64,000 nucleotides of DNA from Dendrophyllia cribrosa (Eukaryota > Cnidaria > Anthozoa > Scleractinia > Dendrophylliidae): positions 59,190,789 to 59,254,788 of the forward strand of contig JAJLRJ010000001.1 of NCBI GenBank assembly GCA_024195265.1. Reading direction: 5' to 3'. Within the stretch, counting starts at the first letter, position 1; each line of letters starts with the position of its first letter. The position numbers were made by a program, and so were the translations under genes. Under the pieces are notes generated by a model, which was not told the DNA's origin, searched no databases, and saw only the letters and a list, made by a program, of their open reading frames with translations. Shown piece by piece: positions 23,038 through 34,521 of the stretch.

Positions 23038-24038
23038 TCAAGTGGGAAAAATGGCGGATGCTGGACGGTTGGTGTGAAAACTCGAACCAGTCCTCCCGCT
23101 GACCATGTCGTGCAAACCAGAGCAGGGGAGGGGAGGGAAGTGGACCGAAGGGGGAGGGGAGGGTGGGGGAATAAAAAAAAAGCTAACCCCTGATCGGTAT
23201 GAAAGAAAAATGCTACAGAAAAACTGACAACGCCATTGGTAAGAGGTAAGATAAAAACCACTTATGCAGATTTGTTTATAGTTTTAAACTGAAAAGTCGC
23301 TGAACAGGATCAGGAAAGGATGGATTTTCAACGTGTAAAACTTTTTTCGTCACCTTCATTTTTACACAATTTTACTGGAGGAGTAATAATGGCCTTTTTT
23401 ATACACAAAAATATCATAAATTTTAACTGGGTGGAAAAACGGGGATTTATTTAAGTTAATAAAAACAGAACTGCAACCGGAACCGAGCCAAAAATCAGTC
23501 AACTTCCGTGCGTTCTGGTCACGTGATCCAAGACGTCATACTAATGACGTTGATAAATAATTTAATTTTATTCTTATATCTACCAACATACCAAATTTTT
23601 TAACTCTGCATTTCACCCTTTCAAAGATACATGTATACAAAGATACTAGTCCCCAGACCCCCTATTTGCTCATGTGTATAGCCCCCTTAATTTTGAAAAT
23701 CCAGAAGTATACCGGGCATGACGAAATGTTGTAAGCGAATGCCTTCCTTGCCACATTGACTATATTTGCATTTATCAAACCATGTTTCTAAAAAACGTTT
23801 AAAGGCACTTGGGGGCATAGTCACGTGACTGATGACGTCAACGCACTCAGTCAATTTAAATAGGTATTTTATGGTAGGTGTAAATAGCATGTGGTGTAGT
23901 ATCCTCATATACTCAAAATTGACAGAGTTATTTGGCATCGAAAATTTTTCTGGTGCAAAGGGTGATGGGAAGGTTCTTATTATAATTATAATATATTATT
24001 TTAATTATCATTTTTGTTTTCTTTACTGTTGTTAGTTA
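23038..24038. other. Spacer between the 20-kb unit and the lectin array
   Basis: No gene recognised. A G/A-rich stretch lies at 23123-23180. Confidence 0.4.
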
Positions 24039-24662
24039 GGGCCTGGTCGCACTACAGTCAAAAGCAAAATTTAGCCCGTGCAAAATGACATAAAAACAAA
24101 AACATCCACAACAAGAGGCTACCCGGTGGCTTGTACTCGTACCGGTAATGTACGTTACTTGCGGGGAACACTTATGTAACACAACAACAGGCAAATAAAA
24201 CCAAAATTAGTTTCGCTTCTGCTTGCATGCGTGCGTATTCTCGTACCCAGAAATGTCCCAGATCTAATACGATGCACAAATAACAGACGAAAACAAAAAG
24301 AATAAAATAAAAAAATGGAGAGCAAACTTTACCTCGTTGCCGTATCTGTCACGAGTAAACAGCAACAAACAATAAAACCCAAATTTGTTTTGCTTTTGCT
24401 CGCTTTTGCTTGCAAAGCGACGCCACTGAATCCCAAGTATCGCAGGCTCAAAATTTTCTCGCAGTGCATGCGTACGTATTCTTGTACCCAGATCTAACGC
24501 GATACGAAAACACGGAGGAAAAGAAAAAAAACGCAGGCCAATCCTTGACTCGTTGCCGTACCGGCACGAGTAAAAAGCGTGTCCCACCGGAGCGGTTTCT
24601 TTTGTTTTCCTCGATTTTTGCACGGGCGGATTTTTGTTTTTGACTGTAGTGCGACCAGGCCC
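24039..24662. mobile_element. PIF/Harbinger-like MITE, 624 bp
   Basis: Inverted ends GGGCCTGGTCGCACTACAGT and complement, flanked by TTA (24036-24038, 24663-24665). The interior contains several CTCGTACCCAGAT-like words and TTTTGCTTGC-like repeats. No intact coding region. Confidence 0.8.
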
Positions 24663-25269
24663 TTAGTTGTAAGCTTTTGCAATATTGTAAAATCTACAGT
24701 CATGCAAATAAAGCTAAATGTCAACTTGTTGTTGTTGTTGCTGTTGAATATCTGCTCTCTTTTGAAGGCTGGATCCGATGCTGGATTTAAGAAAGCATAA
24801 AAGTACTCTTAAAAAGAATACCGAAAACGAAAAGTATTTTGCCAAGACCATTTCCCTCCCAGTGCTTATCCTTGATTCTTTTAATTCCTTGGATAAAATT
24901 ATATTAATAGTGAGAGCATTTAAATAAGTTAAAGCTGATTGAGCTTTAGTTTCCCGCGGTGCTATTTTCAATCTGGCTATACTGAGGAGTAGAAGGGCCT
25001 CTATCTTTTCAGTCTGTGGATCAAATTCTAAACTGTGTCCTTTGAAAGCTTACCTTGAAATTATCTTTTCTGGAGCCTATGAACTAATGAAATCCTTATC
25101 AGTGAACACTTTTAAAATTTAATTCACATGATAATAATGCTGTGAACTGAAGCTACTGAGTTGTAAATTTTTACATTTGCACGTTCTAGTTACAGTTAGC
25201 TGTTTCAGAGTGACTTTGGTTACTTGGTACCCGTGACTAGCAAAGAGACAAACAATTCGCGATCATTGT

Positions 25270-25275
25270 TTTATT
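25270..25275 (-). terminator. Poly(A) signal of lectin unit 1
   Basis: AATAAA on the minus strand, about 150 bases after the stop codon. The same signal in the same context recurs at 30542-30547, 33884-33889, 40207-40212, 43176-43181 and 51294-51299, once per array unit including the remnant. Confidence 0.65.
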
Positions 25276-25420
25276 TTCAAGCCAGTATTAAATCTACACA
25301 CCATTTGTTTTTGCTGTTTTTAAAGGATCCCGCGCTTAGTTCATAATAATGAACCTGAGAATTCCCATCACCATGTCGCAATATTTGTCGCTTTGATCGT
25401 GGGTGGAGTTGGCTTGCCAG

Positions 25421-27150
25421 TTAGGGCAGCCTCATACAGACAAGACCACAGGACCAAATCCCACAACCATGGTCATTCCAGGAACCGGATGCGCGGTATG
25501 GTAGCATAGTTGTGCGCCCAGTCCACAGCATGTTACCGCATGGTTCCCTGGCTTTTCCGTTCGGTTCAGTTGCAGCCCAGTTCTTGTAGACTGGAACTGA
25601 GTAATCAGACCAAAGGAAATCGTTGACACTCGGGTTCCACTTGAGTCCGATCCAAACCCGTTTCAGTGATGGCGCGTTCTTTTTGGCCAGGTTAAGTACA
25701 AACTCGTTTTCTTCTGCGTTGTTAATTTTCACCAGTCCTCCTCCCAGTCCTTTGCAGTGTGCTTGTGCTTGGTCCCAAGTCTTGGTGGAGTTACTCACAA
25801 GATAACAGTAGCTTTTAAATCGTGTCCAGCCTCTGGGACAAGGAACACCTGAAAATGTGTGGGAATTTCTTCAGGCCATCAATGTTAAGAAAACGATCGA
25901 GTAGAATCCAACACCGATCAGTACTTTAAATGCTTTGATAGACATTGTATGGGCCACGTAGGTAAAATAACAATGCATTGAGTAATGGAGTTTAAAAAAC
26001 GCAACGTCACTGAGGCCAAGTTTACACAAGAGAAAAAGTCGCCGGTTTCGTCGCGAATCCGTTTATTTTTGGCACCTGATTCGTTTTTCTATTTACACAC
26101 GTAAGATTAAACCCAGGGTGAAAAGTAACCTGATTGCGCCCCAATCCGGATACTTAGAATCCGAAGTTTAATTAATCTTGGTACTTTGAATCCGGGTTTA
26201 TCCAGCTTCATCAAAATAAGTCATAGACCTTATCGCAATGACGTTGTCATAAAGCAAAAAGCAAAAAGAATATAATCATCATACTTGCAACATTCACAAC
26301 ACGTATGTTTATAGCTGATTGAATGAATTATTCTTTTGAGTTTACTTACCGAGTATTCGTTCAATATTTTGCAGTGTTGCCAGTAATACAGCATCTCCGG
26401 TGCCATGATCTTGCTTGAGATTATTGTCTGACCGAACTGCAGGGAAAAAACCTGATTGTGAAAAGGTTGCTGCGCGCGTAAAAAGTATAAAACATGAACG
26501 ATAGACGAATGGTTTTCTGGGAAATGGCAAAAAATTTTTGTTTTCTCAAATAAATTTCACATTGTAAAAACAAAGTTTGCCCAAATTATCCTCGGCTCCG
26601 AAAAAAACTTTTAGGAAAAAATAAACCTTTAACATCAATAAACGGAATGTTGACAAGCCTTAATTGTCTTGTTCCCAGAATTTTGCATTTGTCGTATCAT
26701 TTATGGTTTAATTTATGTATTAATTCCCGACAACGTTTCTTCGATAAGGTTTACATCTATAGACAATAATGGCCTCGGTTAAATTGCACTCATGGAACTA
26801 TCCCGTAGGTATCAAAAGTTTTACAACACATTGATGAGTATGCCCCTGGTATTTATGATTTACACAAAAAAATTCGATTGAAACAATCGCCGAATTGATA
26901 TAACTCTTTTATTAAAAACTACTGTTGACCGAGATGTTTAATTTTCCAGTTCCGATCGTTTCAATTTTGTGTTACTAAACGGAAAGACATGTAGCAACGT
27001 TTTTGGCCGCATTGTGTTTTAAAGTGTGCGCTTCAAAAAAAGGAAAATGAAATAATGAAGTGCATCGTTTGAAAATTAAAGCTCTGCTTCCGGCCTACCT
27101 GATTCGCTTAAGATTGCGAGATAAAGCGGTAGAACTGAAAACAGTTTCAT
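25421..27150 (-). CDS. Secreted mannose-type C-type lectin, unit 1 (188 aa)
   Basis: Exons 27150-27099 (signal peptide, starts MKLFSVLPLYLAIL), 26436-26350 (linker ending LLATLQNIERILG) and 25848-25421 (lectin domain). Splice sites are GT-AG and phase 1 at both joins, giving 567 bp. The domain opens CPRGWTRFKSYCY and carries WIGLKW, the EPN triplet, EPCGNM and WND. Known: EPN plus WND is the calcium and mannose-type sugar site of C-type lectins, as in vertebrate mannose-binding lectins and the coral lectin millectin. Inferred: a secreted sugar-recognition protein, perhaps for microbes or symbionts, possibly oligomerising through the helical linker since no collagen region is present. Seven cysteines, including an extra one four residues before the last. 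It is the first of a tandem family and closest to unit 5 in exon 1 and intron 1. Confidence 0.85.
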
Positions 27151-27595
27151 CTCGGTTTCAGTTTTGCCTGGCTGTCTCTGATGCCAGAAGGGGCTGTATC
27201 CTTCTCTCTCACGGTCCTCGAATGGATGACACGATTGAGTCAGGAAACAGTTATCAGTAGCGGAATACGCGTTTTTTGTGTTTAATTACGTCTGAGCGAT
27301 TTCTGTGATTTACAAAAAAATATTCTGCTAAAACAATCGTGTGAATTGATAAAATTCTAGTCAGCAGGGCTGAATTTTCAAGCTCTCGGACGGCACACTT
27401 GTTTTTTTCACTTTCCGATTTTTGTATCACACTCTAAACAACGTAGTTAAACTCACTATACCGGCTGATATACCTCTTCGTTTGAGGTGACTGCACAGTT
27501 TTATCAAATCATTGAGTCTGAACACGAAATGTTTAAACGATTAGGCTTCAGTTCACTAAATGTTTCAACAGTAAGTTCAATGACAGTTTCAATAC

Positions 27596-27647
27596 CTGAT
27601 ACGCATAAAATCACGAGATAAAGCGGTAGAACTGAAAACAGTTTCAT
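27596..27647 (-). CDS. Alternative signal-peptide exon (1B) of lectin unit 1
   Basis: A second ATG exon reading MKLFSVLPLYLVILCVS, ending in the same phase 1 with donor GTATTG, 446 bases upstream of exon 1A. It could splice to the same exon 2 and yield a protein differing only in its signal peptide. Surrounding sequence resembles the region upstream of unit 3 exon 1, so it probably arose by partial duplication. An untranscribed duplicate is equally possible. Confidence 0.55.
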
Positions 27648-30541
27648 CTCAATTTCAGTTTTGCCTGGCTGTCTCTGATGTCAGGAGGTGCTGTGTCCTT
27701 CTCGTCTCACAATGCTCGAATGAATGACTCAGAGAACTGTTATGACGCGGCAGTATGCATACTTATACACTAACGAGTCGAAACAAGAACCCGTGATGGA
27801 AGTAGTTAAAGGCCCATCGTCACAGCTGTGCATCGTGATGCAGCGCATTGTTTATTTTGATTTGGACCCAGATAAATGCGATCTCTCGCGAAGTGAAATT
27901 TTGGCCTCTCATCTCCAGGAAGAAATGAACACTGAGTTTGAAATTTCGTTCGACATTGATTTTAAAATTTATTAGTCCAAAAAGGCAGTCCTGTTAGATA
28001 TTAAAAGTCCGTAAAACATGTCTCGCATTTTGTCTGGGGCCGCTCAACCCGCCTTTGTGTAGCTCCAGTCGTCGAAGTAGTTTCCTCCGCTTCGAAAGTT
28101 CGCATCGAAAGCATTTTCACGTCGAGGGACGCGAAAAACCTCCTGCTATTTTTATCGAAAGTCGATGCCGCTTAAAACGAAACCTCCAGCGAGCCAAAAA
28201 GTGTTTGTATTTCGTAGGCTGTTCTTTCGGCTATCTGATTTGCATCGGGCATAATTAATGAGCTCCGCTGGCGGAGGACGTTTTCTCGGCTTCAGAAGTT
28301 TGCATAAAAAAATTCGACGGCTATAGGGACAGGGAAAACCTCCTTCAACTTCCATAGAATATTTCACATAGATGCTGGCAAAAACGACTCCGCCGGCGAG
28401 CCGAGAAGTTTTGAGCTTTTTCTGTTGTTTACAGATACGGTCGACCGGTCATGCATCAACCAACGGTAATAATATTCAAATGTGAACCGACAGTATCTGT
28501 ATGGGAATAATCGGTATTGCTTTTGCTACATATCGCTACATATCGCTGCGACATGTCCCTGCTACATGACCCCTCGTGTCTGAAGACCTTTAATCAGTGG
28601 AGGTAAAGTGGCACTGGTTGCACGAGTTCTCCAATACGCTCGTGGTGATAATTCTTGCATCCCACGAAAAAACCCAAGAGAACATTAACGAGGAAATGAG
28701 TTCAAGTGCAAGCAACTCGGATTCGTAATGAAGTGATTCAGAAGTGGAATCGGATGGCTTTGTTGAACACTGCTTCGAGGTCATGTTTGTTCCAGATATG
28801 GATGTCCAACAAGTAAACATGTAGTATTGCTGTATATCCACGTCTGGAACAAGCATTACCTCGTAGCAATAACAGGTAAGAAAATGTTGGGTATTTGTAT
28901 ATAAAAGGTGTGTGAAGGAGGGGGGGAGGGTCATACAAAATTTCTGACTGATCAGAGGGTGGGGGGGGGGGGGGGGGGGGGCAATAACTAAATTCAGTCC
29001 TTTAGAAGGGGGAGGGGGGGTATTACCTAAAATTTTCCTACTTGAAGCCCATTTTCCAACCCTCCCCCCCTCCTGATAATTATTGCACAGTCCCTTATTG
29101 GATTTGTGGTCAATTATTACATTTGTGGCTTCAACACGCGTCGCCTTAATTATGCAAAGATGTCTGTTTTTTTTGCAATTTTGATTTCCAAATCAGTTTC
29201 TCGGGCAATTTTCGATACGCAACAGGTGTATTTTATTCGGAAATTACATGTAGTCATACTAGTTATTCTAGACCGAGAAAAAGTTGTTTTTCTGAGCTTT
29301 TGTACAGTCTAAATGCACTGTGTAGCGGTCGCGTAATACTGTTTTTGAGAATTGCTAAAATTGAAAAATAGCCCGGTAGTCAATCTTAATTCTTGTGCTT
29401 CCGACCTTTCACCTTAGTTAAGCTTATCATCAGCTTTCTATTCAGAGAGCTCCGCTGTTAGGCTAAGCCTATCTATATATATGGCATGAAAGGAAAGAAG
29501 AAGTATGAAGAAGAAGTTACGACAATACTGTAAGGACGCAATCTATTGAGTAGTCAAGCCCAAAGGGGAGAGACGCCCAGTGCACGCAGTAGAACCTGAA
29601 TCAGGGGAAGGACACCGCCGAGTGTAATGATCCCGTGGGGTTGGGGGGGCGTACTCCCATCATGAATTTAGGATAGGTGTGTTCCGCGAAGGTTCTGATC
29701 CTATTTAAGTGTAGAAAATCGAAAATTGACGCCATATTTAAGGGAAAAACGATAACTCAGAATTATGTGAACAGGTCGTTTCTAAATCGTAAAAACTCTT
29801 ATTCTTCGGCCATTTGTATTGTATTTCTGTTAAGGTCGTTTCTATTTCTTTTCTGTACATGGAAAGTTTAGCAACAGGCATAGAACTAGACCGAGCTTAC
29901 AGTTTCATTAATACGCTATTATATCATAGCCATATCTTTTTCGTTTAGCTGGGTGTTTAGATGTTTAGCGAAATACAATTTAAAGGAATCCTAACCAAGA
30001 ATCACAATACCAAAAAGGATACCGAAAAACGAAATACCATACCCCATCCCGCGGCACATACCTATATAGCTTACATATGGGAGTACCCTTCTTCCCACCC
30101 GGAATAATGATCTTTCTGTCGAAGTAAAGCGGAACAAAACACAAAGGAAACCGAAGTGCAAATTGATGCCGACCCTACCACCTTCCACATCGACTCTTAT
30201 CTTATTTCTCGAAATGAGTTCTGATGAAGAACCTGCAATGTCATTGCTTCTAGTCGAATTGTCAATGCTTATAGAATTCATACTTCAACGAGACTTTGAA
30301 CTAATAGCAAAATGGCTTGAGACACTCTTCCTTTAAACTTTGGGTAAAATCCACGATAAAATTGAAATCTTAGATTGACAAATTTGTATACGGGAAAAGG
30401 GTCAAACTTGAATAAACTATTTATTTTATTACACAAAATCGTTTTTTTTAATAGTGTCTCGACTTTTGCAACTAGTTGTAGTTACACTTTGTTCTTTGTA
30501 ACCCATCACTAGCAAACAGACAAAGAATTCACGATCACTGA
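27648..30541. other. Spacer between lectin units 1 and 2
   Basis: No gene accepted. An open stretch at 27724-27975 (plus) has no recognisable family. A 62-bp imperfect palindrome around GTTCCAGA...TCTGGAAC lies at 28789-28860 and long G runs at 28920-28980. The latter flank GGGGGAGGG repeats to about 29070. Confidence 0.4.
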
Positions 30542-30696
30542 TTTATTTTTAAGCCAGCATTATATCTACACACCATTTGTTTTTGCTGTTTTTAAAGGAT
30601 CCTGGGCTTAGTTTATAGTAATGAACCTGAGAAGTCCCATCACCATATCTCAGGGACTATTTATGGCTTTGATCGTGGGTGAAGTTGGCTCACCAG

Positions 30697-33214
30697 TTAG
30701 GGAAGTCTCTTGCAGACAATACCACAGGACCAACTACCACAGATGCAGTCATTCCAGTAACCGGATGCGAGGTAAGGAAGTAAAGTTGTGCGCCCAGTTC
30801 ACATGTTACCCCATGGTTCTCTGGCTTTTCCGTTCGGTTCCTTTGGAGCCCAGTTCTTGTAGACTGGAACAGAGTTATCATACCACAGGTAATCGTTGAC
30901 ACTCGGGTTCCACTTGAGTCCGATCCAAACCTGTTTCAGTGATGGCGCGCGCTTGTTGACCAGGTTTAGTACAAACTCGCTTTCTTCTGGGCTGTTAATC
31001 TTCACCAGTCCTCCTCCCAGTCCCTTGCAGTATGCTTGGGCCTGGTCCCGGGTCATGAATGATTTATTCACAAGATAACAGTAGCTCTTAAACCGCGTCC
31101 AGCCTTTGGGACAAGAAACACCTAAAAAGGTGCGGAAATTCCTACAGGTTATCAATGTTAAGAAGAAGATCGACTCATCAGTACTTTTAAAAATGCTTTG
31201 TTAGACATTGTGTAGCCACGTAGGTAAAATAACAATTTATCGAGTAATGGAGTTAACGCAACGGCGCTGAAGCTACGTTCACACAAAAGCAAAAGTCTTC
31301 AGATTCGTCGCGAATACGGTTGGTTTTGGCACCGGATTCTTTTTCATATTTACACACAGAAGGTTGAAACTGGAATGAAAAGTACCCTGATTGCGTCACA
31401 AATCCTGATACTTTGAATCCAGAGTTCAATCTTTGAACTCAAAACTTCAATCTTTGGGTACTTTGCATCCGAATACTTGTGAATCCGAAGTTCAATAAAA
31501 TCACTTTATTTTATTTTAAGTGTTAGAGGTATTCAGCACGCGAGTACTAATATTGGGGACACTTTCCAGATCTAATTGGAATTTGGAAGTGTTGGTTTTT
31601 GGTACTTTGCATCCGAATACTTGTGAATCCGAAGTTCAATCTTGGTATTTTGTATCCGAATAGTTGTGAATCCTGAGCGTCTTCTTCAACGAATCCGGAT
31701 TACTGTAAATAAATTAATTCTATTTGTATATCTTTCTCAAGATGAGAATACTGATTTCTATTTAATTTTGTAAACTGGTTAACTTATTTGTTAACAAATG
31801 AGCGAATAAACACCTGACATCACCATATTTATTCTTATAATTATTGCGACCTTTTGCGACGGTCTTCATTCGGCATAAAAAACAACTGGGCGGAGTAAAC
31901 TATCAAGGAAATGTGTGATATTGTCGTTTGCCCGATTCCCCGATTTTCAGTCCAAGAGGAACATTTTTTCACATTTGGTGTATGATTGTGTTGCGGCGCA
32001 GCCACATATCTCAGGATTCATAGTTTAGTGTGAACTATTTTAGAAATCGGAACACCGTGTAATATAAACCCTTAGAGCTAACGAATCCAAAGTACTCTGT
32101 ATGCGACGAATTAATCCGGTGACAATCACCAATCCAAATTCTTTGTATGCGGCGAATCCGGTGACATTTTCAATTCCAAATTCTTTGTATGCGGCGAATC
32201 CGGTGACATTTAAGAATCCGAAGAAACCGAATCCGAAGACTTAAGTTGGTTTGATTGATTCATAATAAATGATAAATAAATGAATGATTTATGACCTGGT
32301 TTATGAGACATTTATTATTCTCAATTTAATTATCCTTGTAAACGTCGACCTGTAACATTTGACTCCAACTGATTGTATTACAAAATGCAAATCCAACCCA
32401 AAAGAACATTACAACGGCTACAAACTTCGTATTTTCTCCATTATTGCCTCAATTCTCGATGCAGCGTCGAACCGCTTCCCAGCGTACACCGCGGCGATGT
32501 CATCCACCAGATCAGCGAAAAAATTTAAAAAGAAATGACCCTTTATTCTGACAGAGAAGGAAATGGGGAGAATGACGGTGAATTTATTTCAAGGGCTACA
32601 GTTTCCGGGAATATTGTTAACAAAACGAGGCCATTTTCTTTGAGAGTTGACGAATGTATTGTATTTTTATTTTTAGTTTACTTACCGAGTATTCGTTCAA
32701 TATTTTGCAGTGTTGCCAGTAATACGGCATCTCCGGCGGCATCTAGCTTGAGATTATTGTCTGACTGAACTGAAATAAAAATAAAGCCAGTTTCATTGTA
32801 AACATTAATGTAGTGAAATGCCCTCGGTTCAGAAAATGTTAAAATGTTCAATTGTACTCAGGAAGCTATCCCGTGGGGTATGAAGAGTTTTACAACACAC
32901 ACTGATGGAATTTATAATTTACAACAAAAAAAAGATCCGGTTGAATTGATATAATTCTATTAAAACTACTGTTGACCGAGATTTTTTTCAGTTGTGATCG
33001 CTTTTTAATTCTCAATTTGGTGATTCAACTGTACCGTCACCTTAAAAGGAAAGACATGTAGTAACGTTTTTTTTTTGGCCATATTGTGTTTCAAAGAGTG
33101 CGCTTCGTAAATAGGAAAATGAAGTGAAGTCTTTCGTCTGAGAACTACAGCTCTGCTTCCTACCTGAGACCATAAAATCGCGAGATAAAGCGGTACAACT
33201 AAAAACAGTTTCAT
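30697..33214 (-). pseudogene. C-type lectin unit 2, pseudogene with three lesions
   Basis: Same three-exon plan: 33214-33164, 32769-32686, 31121-30697. Exon 1 is 51 bp instead of 52, so joining it to exon 2 shifts the frame. In exon 3 the cysteine after EPN (EPCGNM in relatives) is Trp (EPWGNM), and the next codons contain TGA at 30801-30799 where unit 1 has a Trp codon. After that stop the frame remains lectin-like to the ancestral TAA at 30697, including WND. The EPN triplet is kept. Splice sites still look good, so an RNA might be made, but a normal lectin cannot be. Intron 2 is swollen to 1.6 kb by GAATCCG-rich repeats. Confidence 0.85.
31262..32245. repeat. GAATCCG-rich repeat block in intron 2 of lectin unit 2
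   Basis: Numerous scattered copies of GAATCCGAAG and TTTGYATCCGAATA words. At 32113-32211 a unit of about 48 bp containing CTTTGTATGCGGCGAATCCG is repeated in tandem roughly two times. A related shorter block lies in intron 2 of unit 1 (about 26020-26220). Confidence 0.6.
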
Positions 33215-33445
33215 CTCGACTTCAGTATTGCCTGGCTGTCTCTGATGTCAGGAGGTGCTGTGTCTTTCTCTCTCACGGTCCTCGATCGGAATGGATGACA
33301 CGATAGTGATACAGTTATAATAGTGGGATACGTTCTTCGTGTTCAATTACCTCTGAGTGACGTATGTTTGTATTATACAGTAGTTTGATTACCGTTTAAT
33401 TTAGGGTGGTAAGTTGAGCGTGGGAACATTTGTACGTTGACACCT
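33215..33445 (-). promoter_or_regulatory. Conserved upstream block of the lectin genes
   Basis: About 230 bp upstream of the exon 1 ATG is shared by the array units (also about 27151-27290, 36201-36365, 45109-45270, 46947-47215, 55557-55760). It includes a TATA-like TGTATAATACA (minus strand, 33379-33369) about 155 bp before the ATG and a GAGCGTGGGAACATTTG block. Conservation between units suggests shared control. Promoter function is inferred. Confidence 0.5.
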
Positions 33446-33952
33446 GAGCAGTCAGGATATCGCGCCAGTGTAACTGCAGCAGCAATAGTTTAAATTTCGT
33501 TGGGTGGCTTTCGGACAACTTCGTTCCCAGGTTCTCTGTTCTTTCCGCCCTTTGGAGCGGGAGAGAGAGAGAAACGACAGGAAGAAGAGATACCCTGTGG
33601 CCGAGGTTGCGTTTTGGAAAAACAACACACATTTCAGCGTGGTTTTATCCTTATTTATCTCCTTTCCTGCGGAGTCATATAACCGTGCTTTTAATTATTT
33701 TTCACATGTATAGTGTCATGACGCGTAGGGTAATTTTAATTACATTTTTTAATTAGGTTTTTCTAAAAGACGCATGGTTGGGAAGGAAAATACTCACTCT
33801 ATTGAACCAGTAAAACCCGTGAAAGCTTTGATACTAGTGAAACCACATGACTAGCAAGGAAACAGTGAACTCACGATCACTTCTTTATTTTCAAGCCGTT
33901 ATTACATCTACACACTATTGTTTAGTCCTGTTTTTACTTGATTACAATTTAA

Positions 33953-34406
33953 GTAATGATCCGCATAAGAAGGATAGCACCAACGGCCATGCACGATATA
34001 TGGAATGTCAACTTTTTTCATTGTTACAACTAGTGATCTCATTGGTCTAGACTCAAAAAACGCTAAAAAGTTAAGGTTCAAGGTGCATTTTGTCTAATTT
34101 TTTTTAAGGTTTCAAGTAATTTGAGACCCAATCGCGCAACATGCAAGTTTTAAAAGATATTGTATTTGGGGAACGTCATCAAAGAAGCAAAATTATTAGC
34201 TATTGTCTTCTGCTATTCTGATTGGTTAAGCACGAACATTTCCTAAAATTTATTTGACGCAAATGGATTTTCTTTATTTTTATAATGAAATATAATTATT
34301 AACCATCAGCTCCTCCTCTATTCTTGAAATCAGAGATATTCTATGTGGGAAAGAGCCAATGCCGCAGAACAATGAAGTTTGCTATCGTTCTTATGTGGAG
34401 CATTAC
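33953..34406. mobile_element. TTAA-flanked MITE, copy 2, in the 3' region of lectin unit 3
   Basis: 454 bp with the same GTAATGATCC and GCATTAC ends as 5101-5557, flanked by TTAA (33949-33952, 34407-34410). Unit 5 has the uninterrupted equivalent around 51350-51375 (ATTACATTTTAAAATG). The insertion lies between the stop codon of unit 3 and its conserved poly(A) signal. Confidence 0.85.
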
Positions 34407-34521
34407 TTAAATGTCCTTCCACCATGGATCCCGCGCTTAGTCTATAGCAATGAACCAGAGAAGTCCTATCAGCACATCCTGCTACTTTCGGCTTTGACCG
34501 TGGGTGATGTCGGTTTGTCAG

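Noticed and set aside
27724..27975. 83-codon open frame upstream of lectin unit 1
   Set aside because: No known domain, no splice support, and no counterpart in the other array units.
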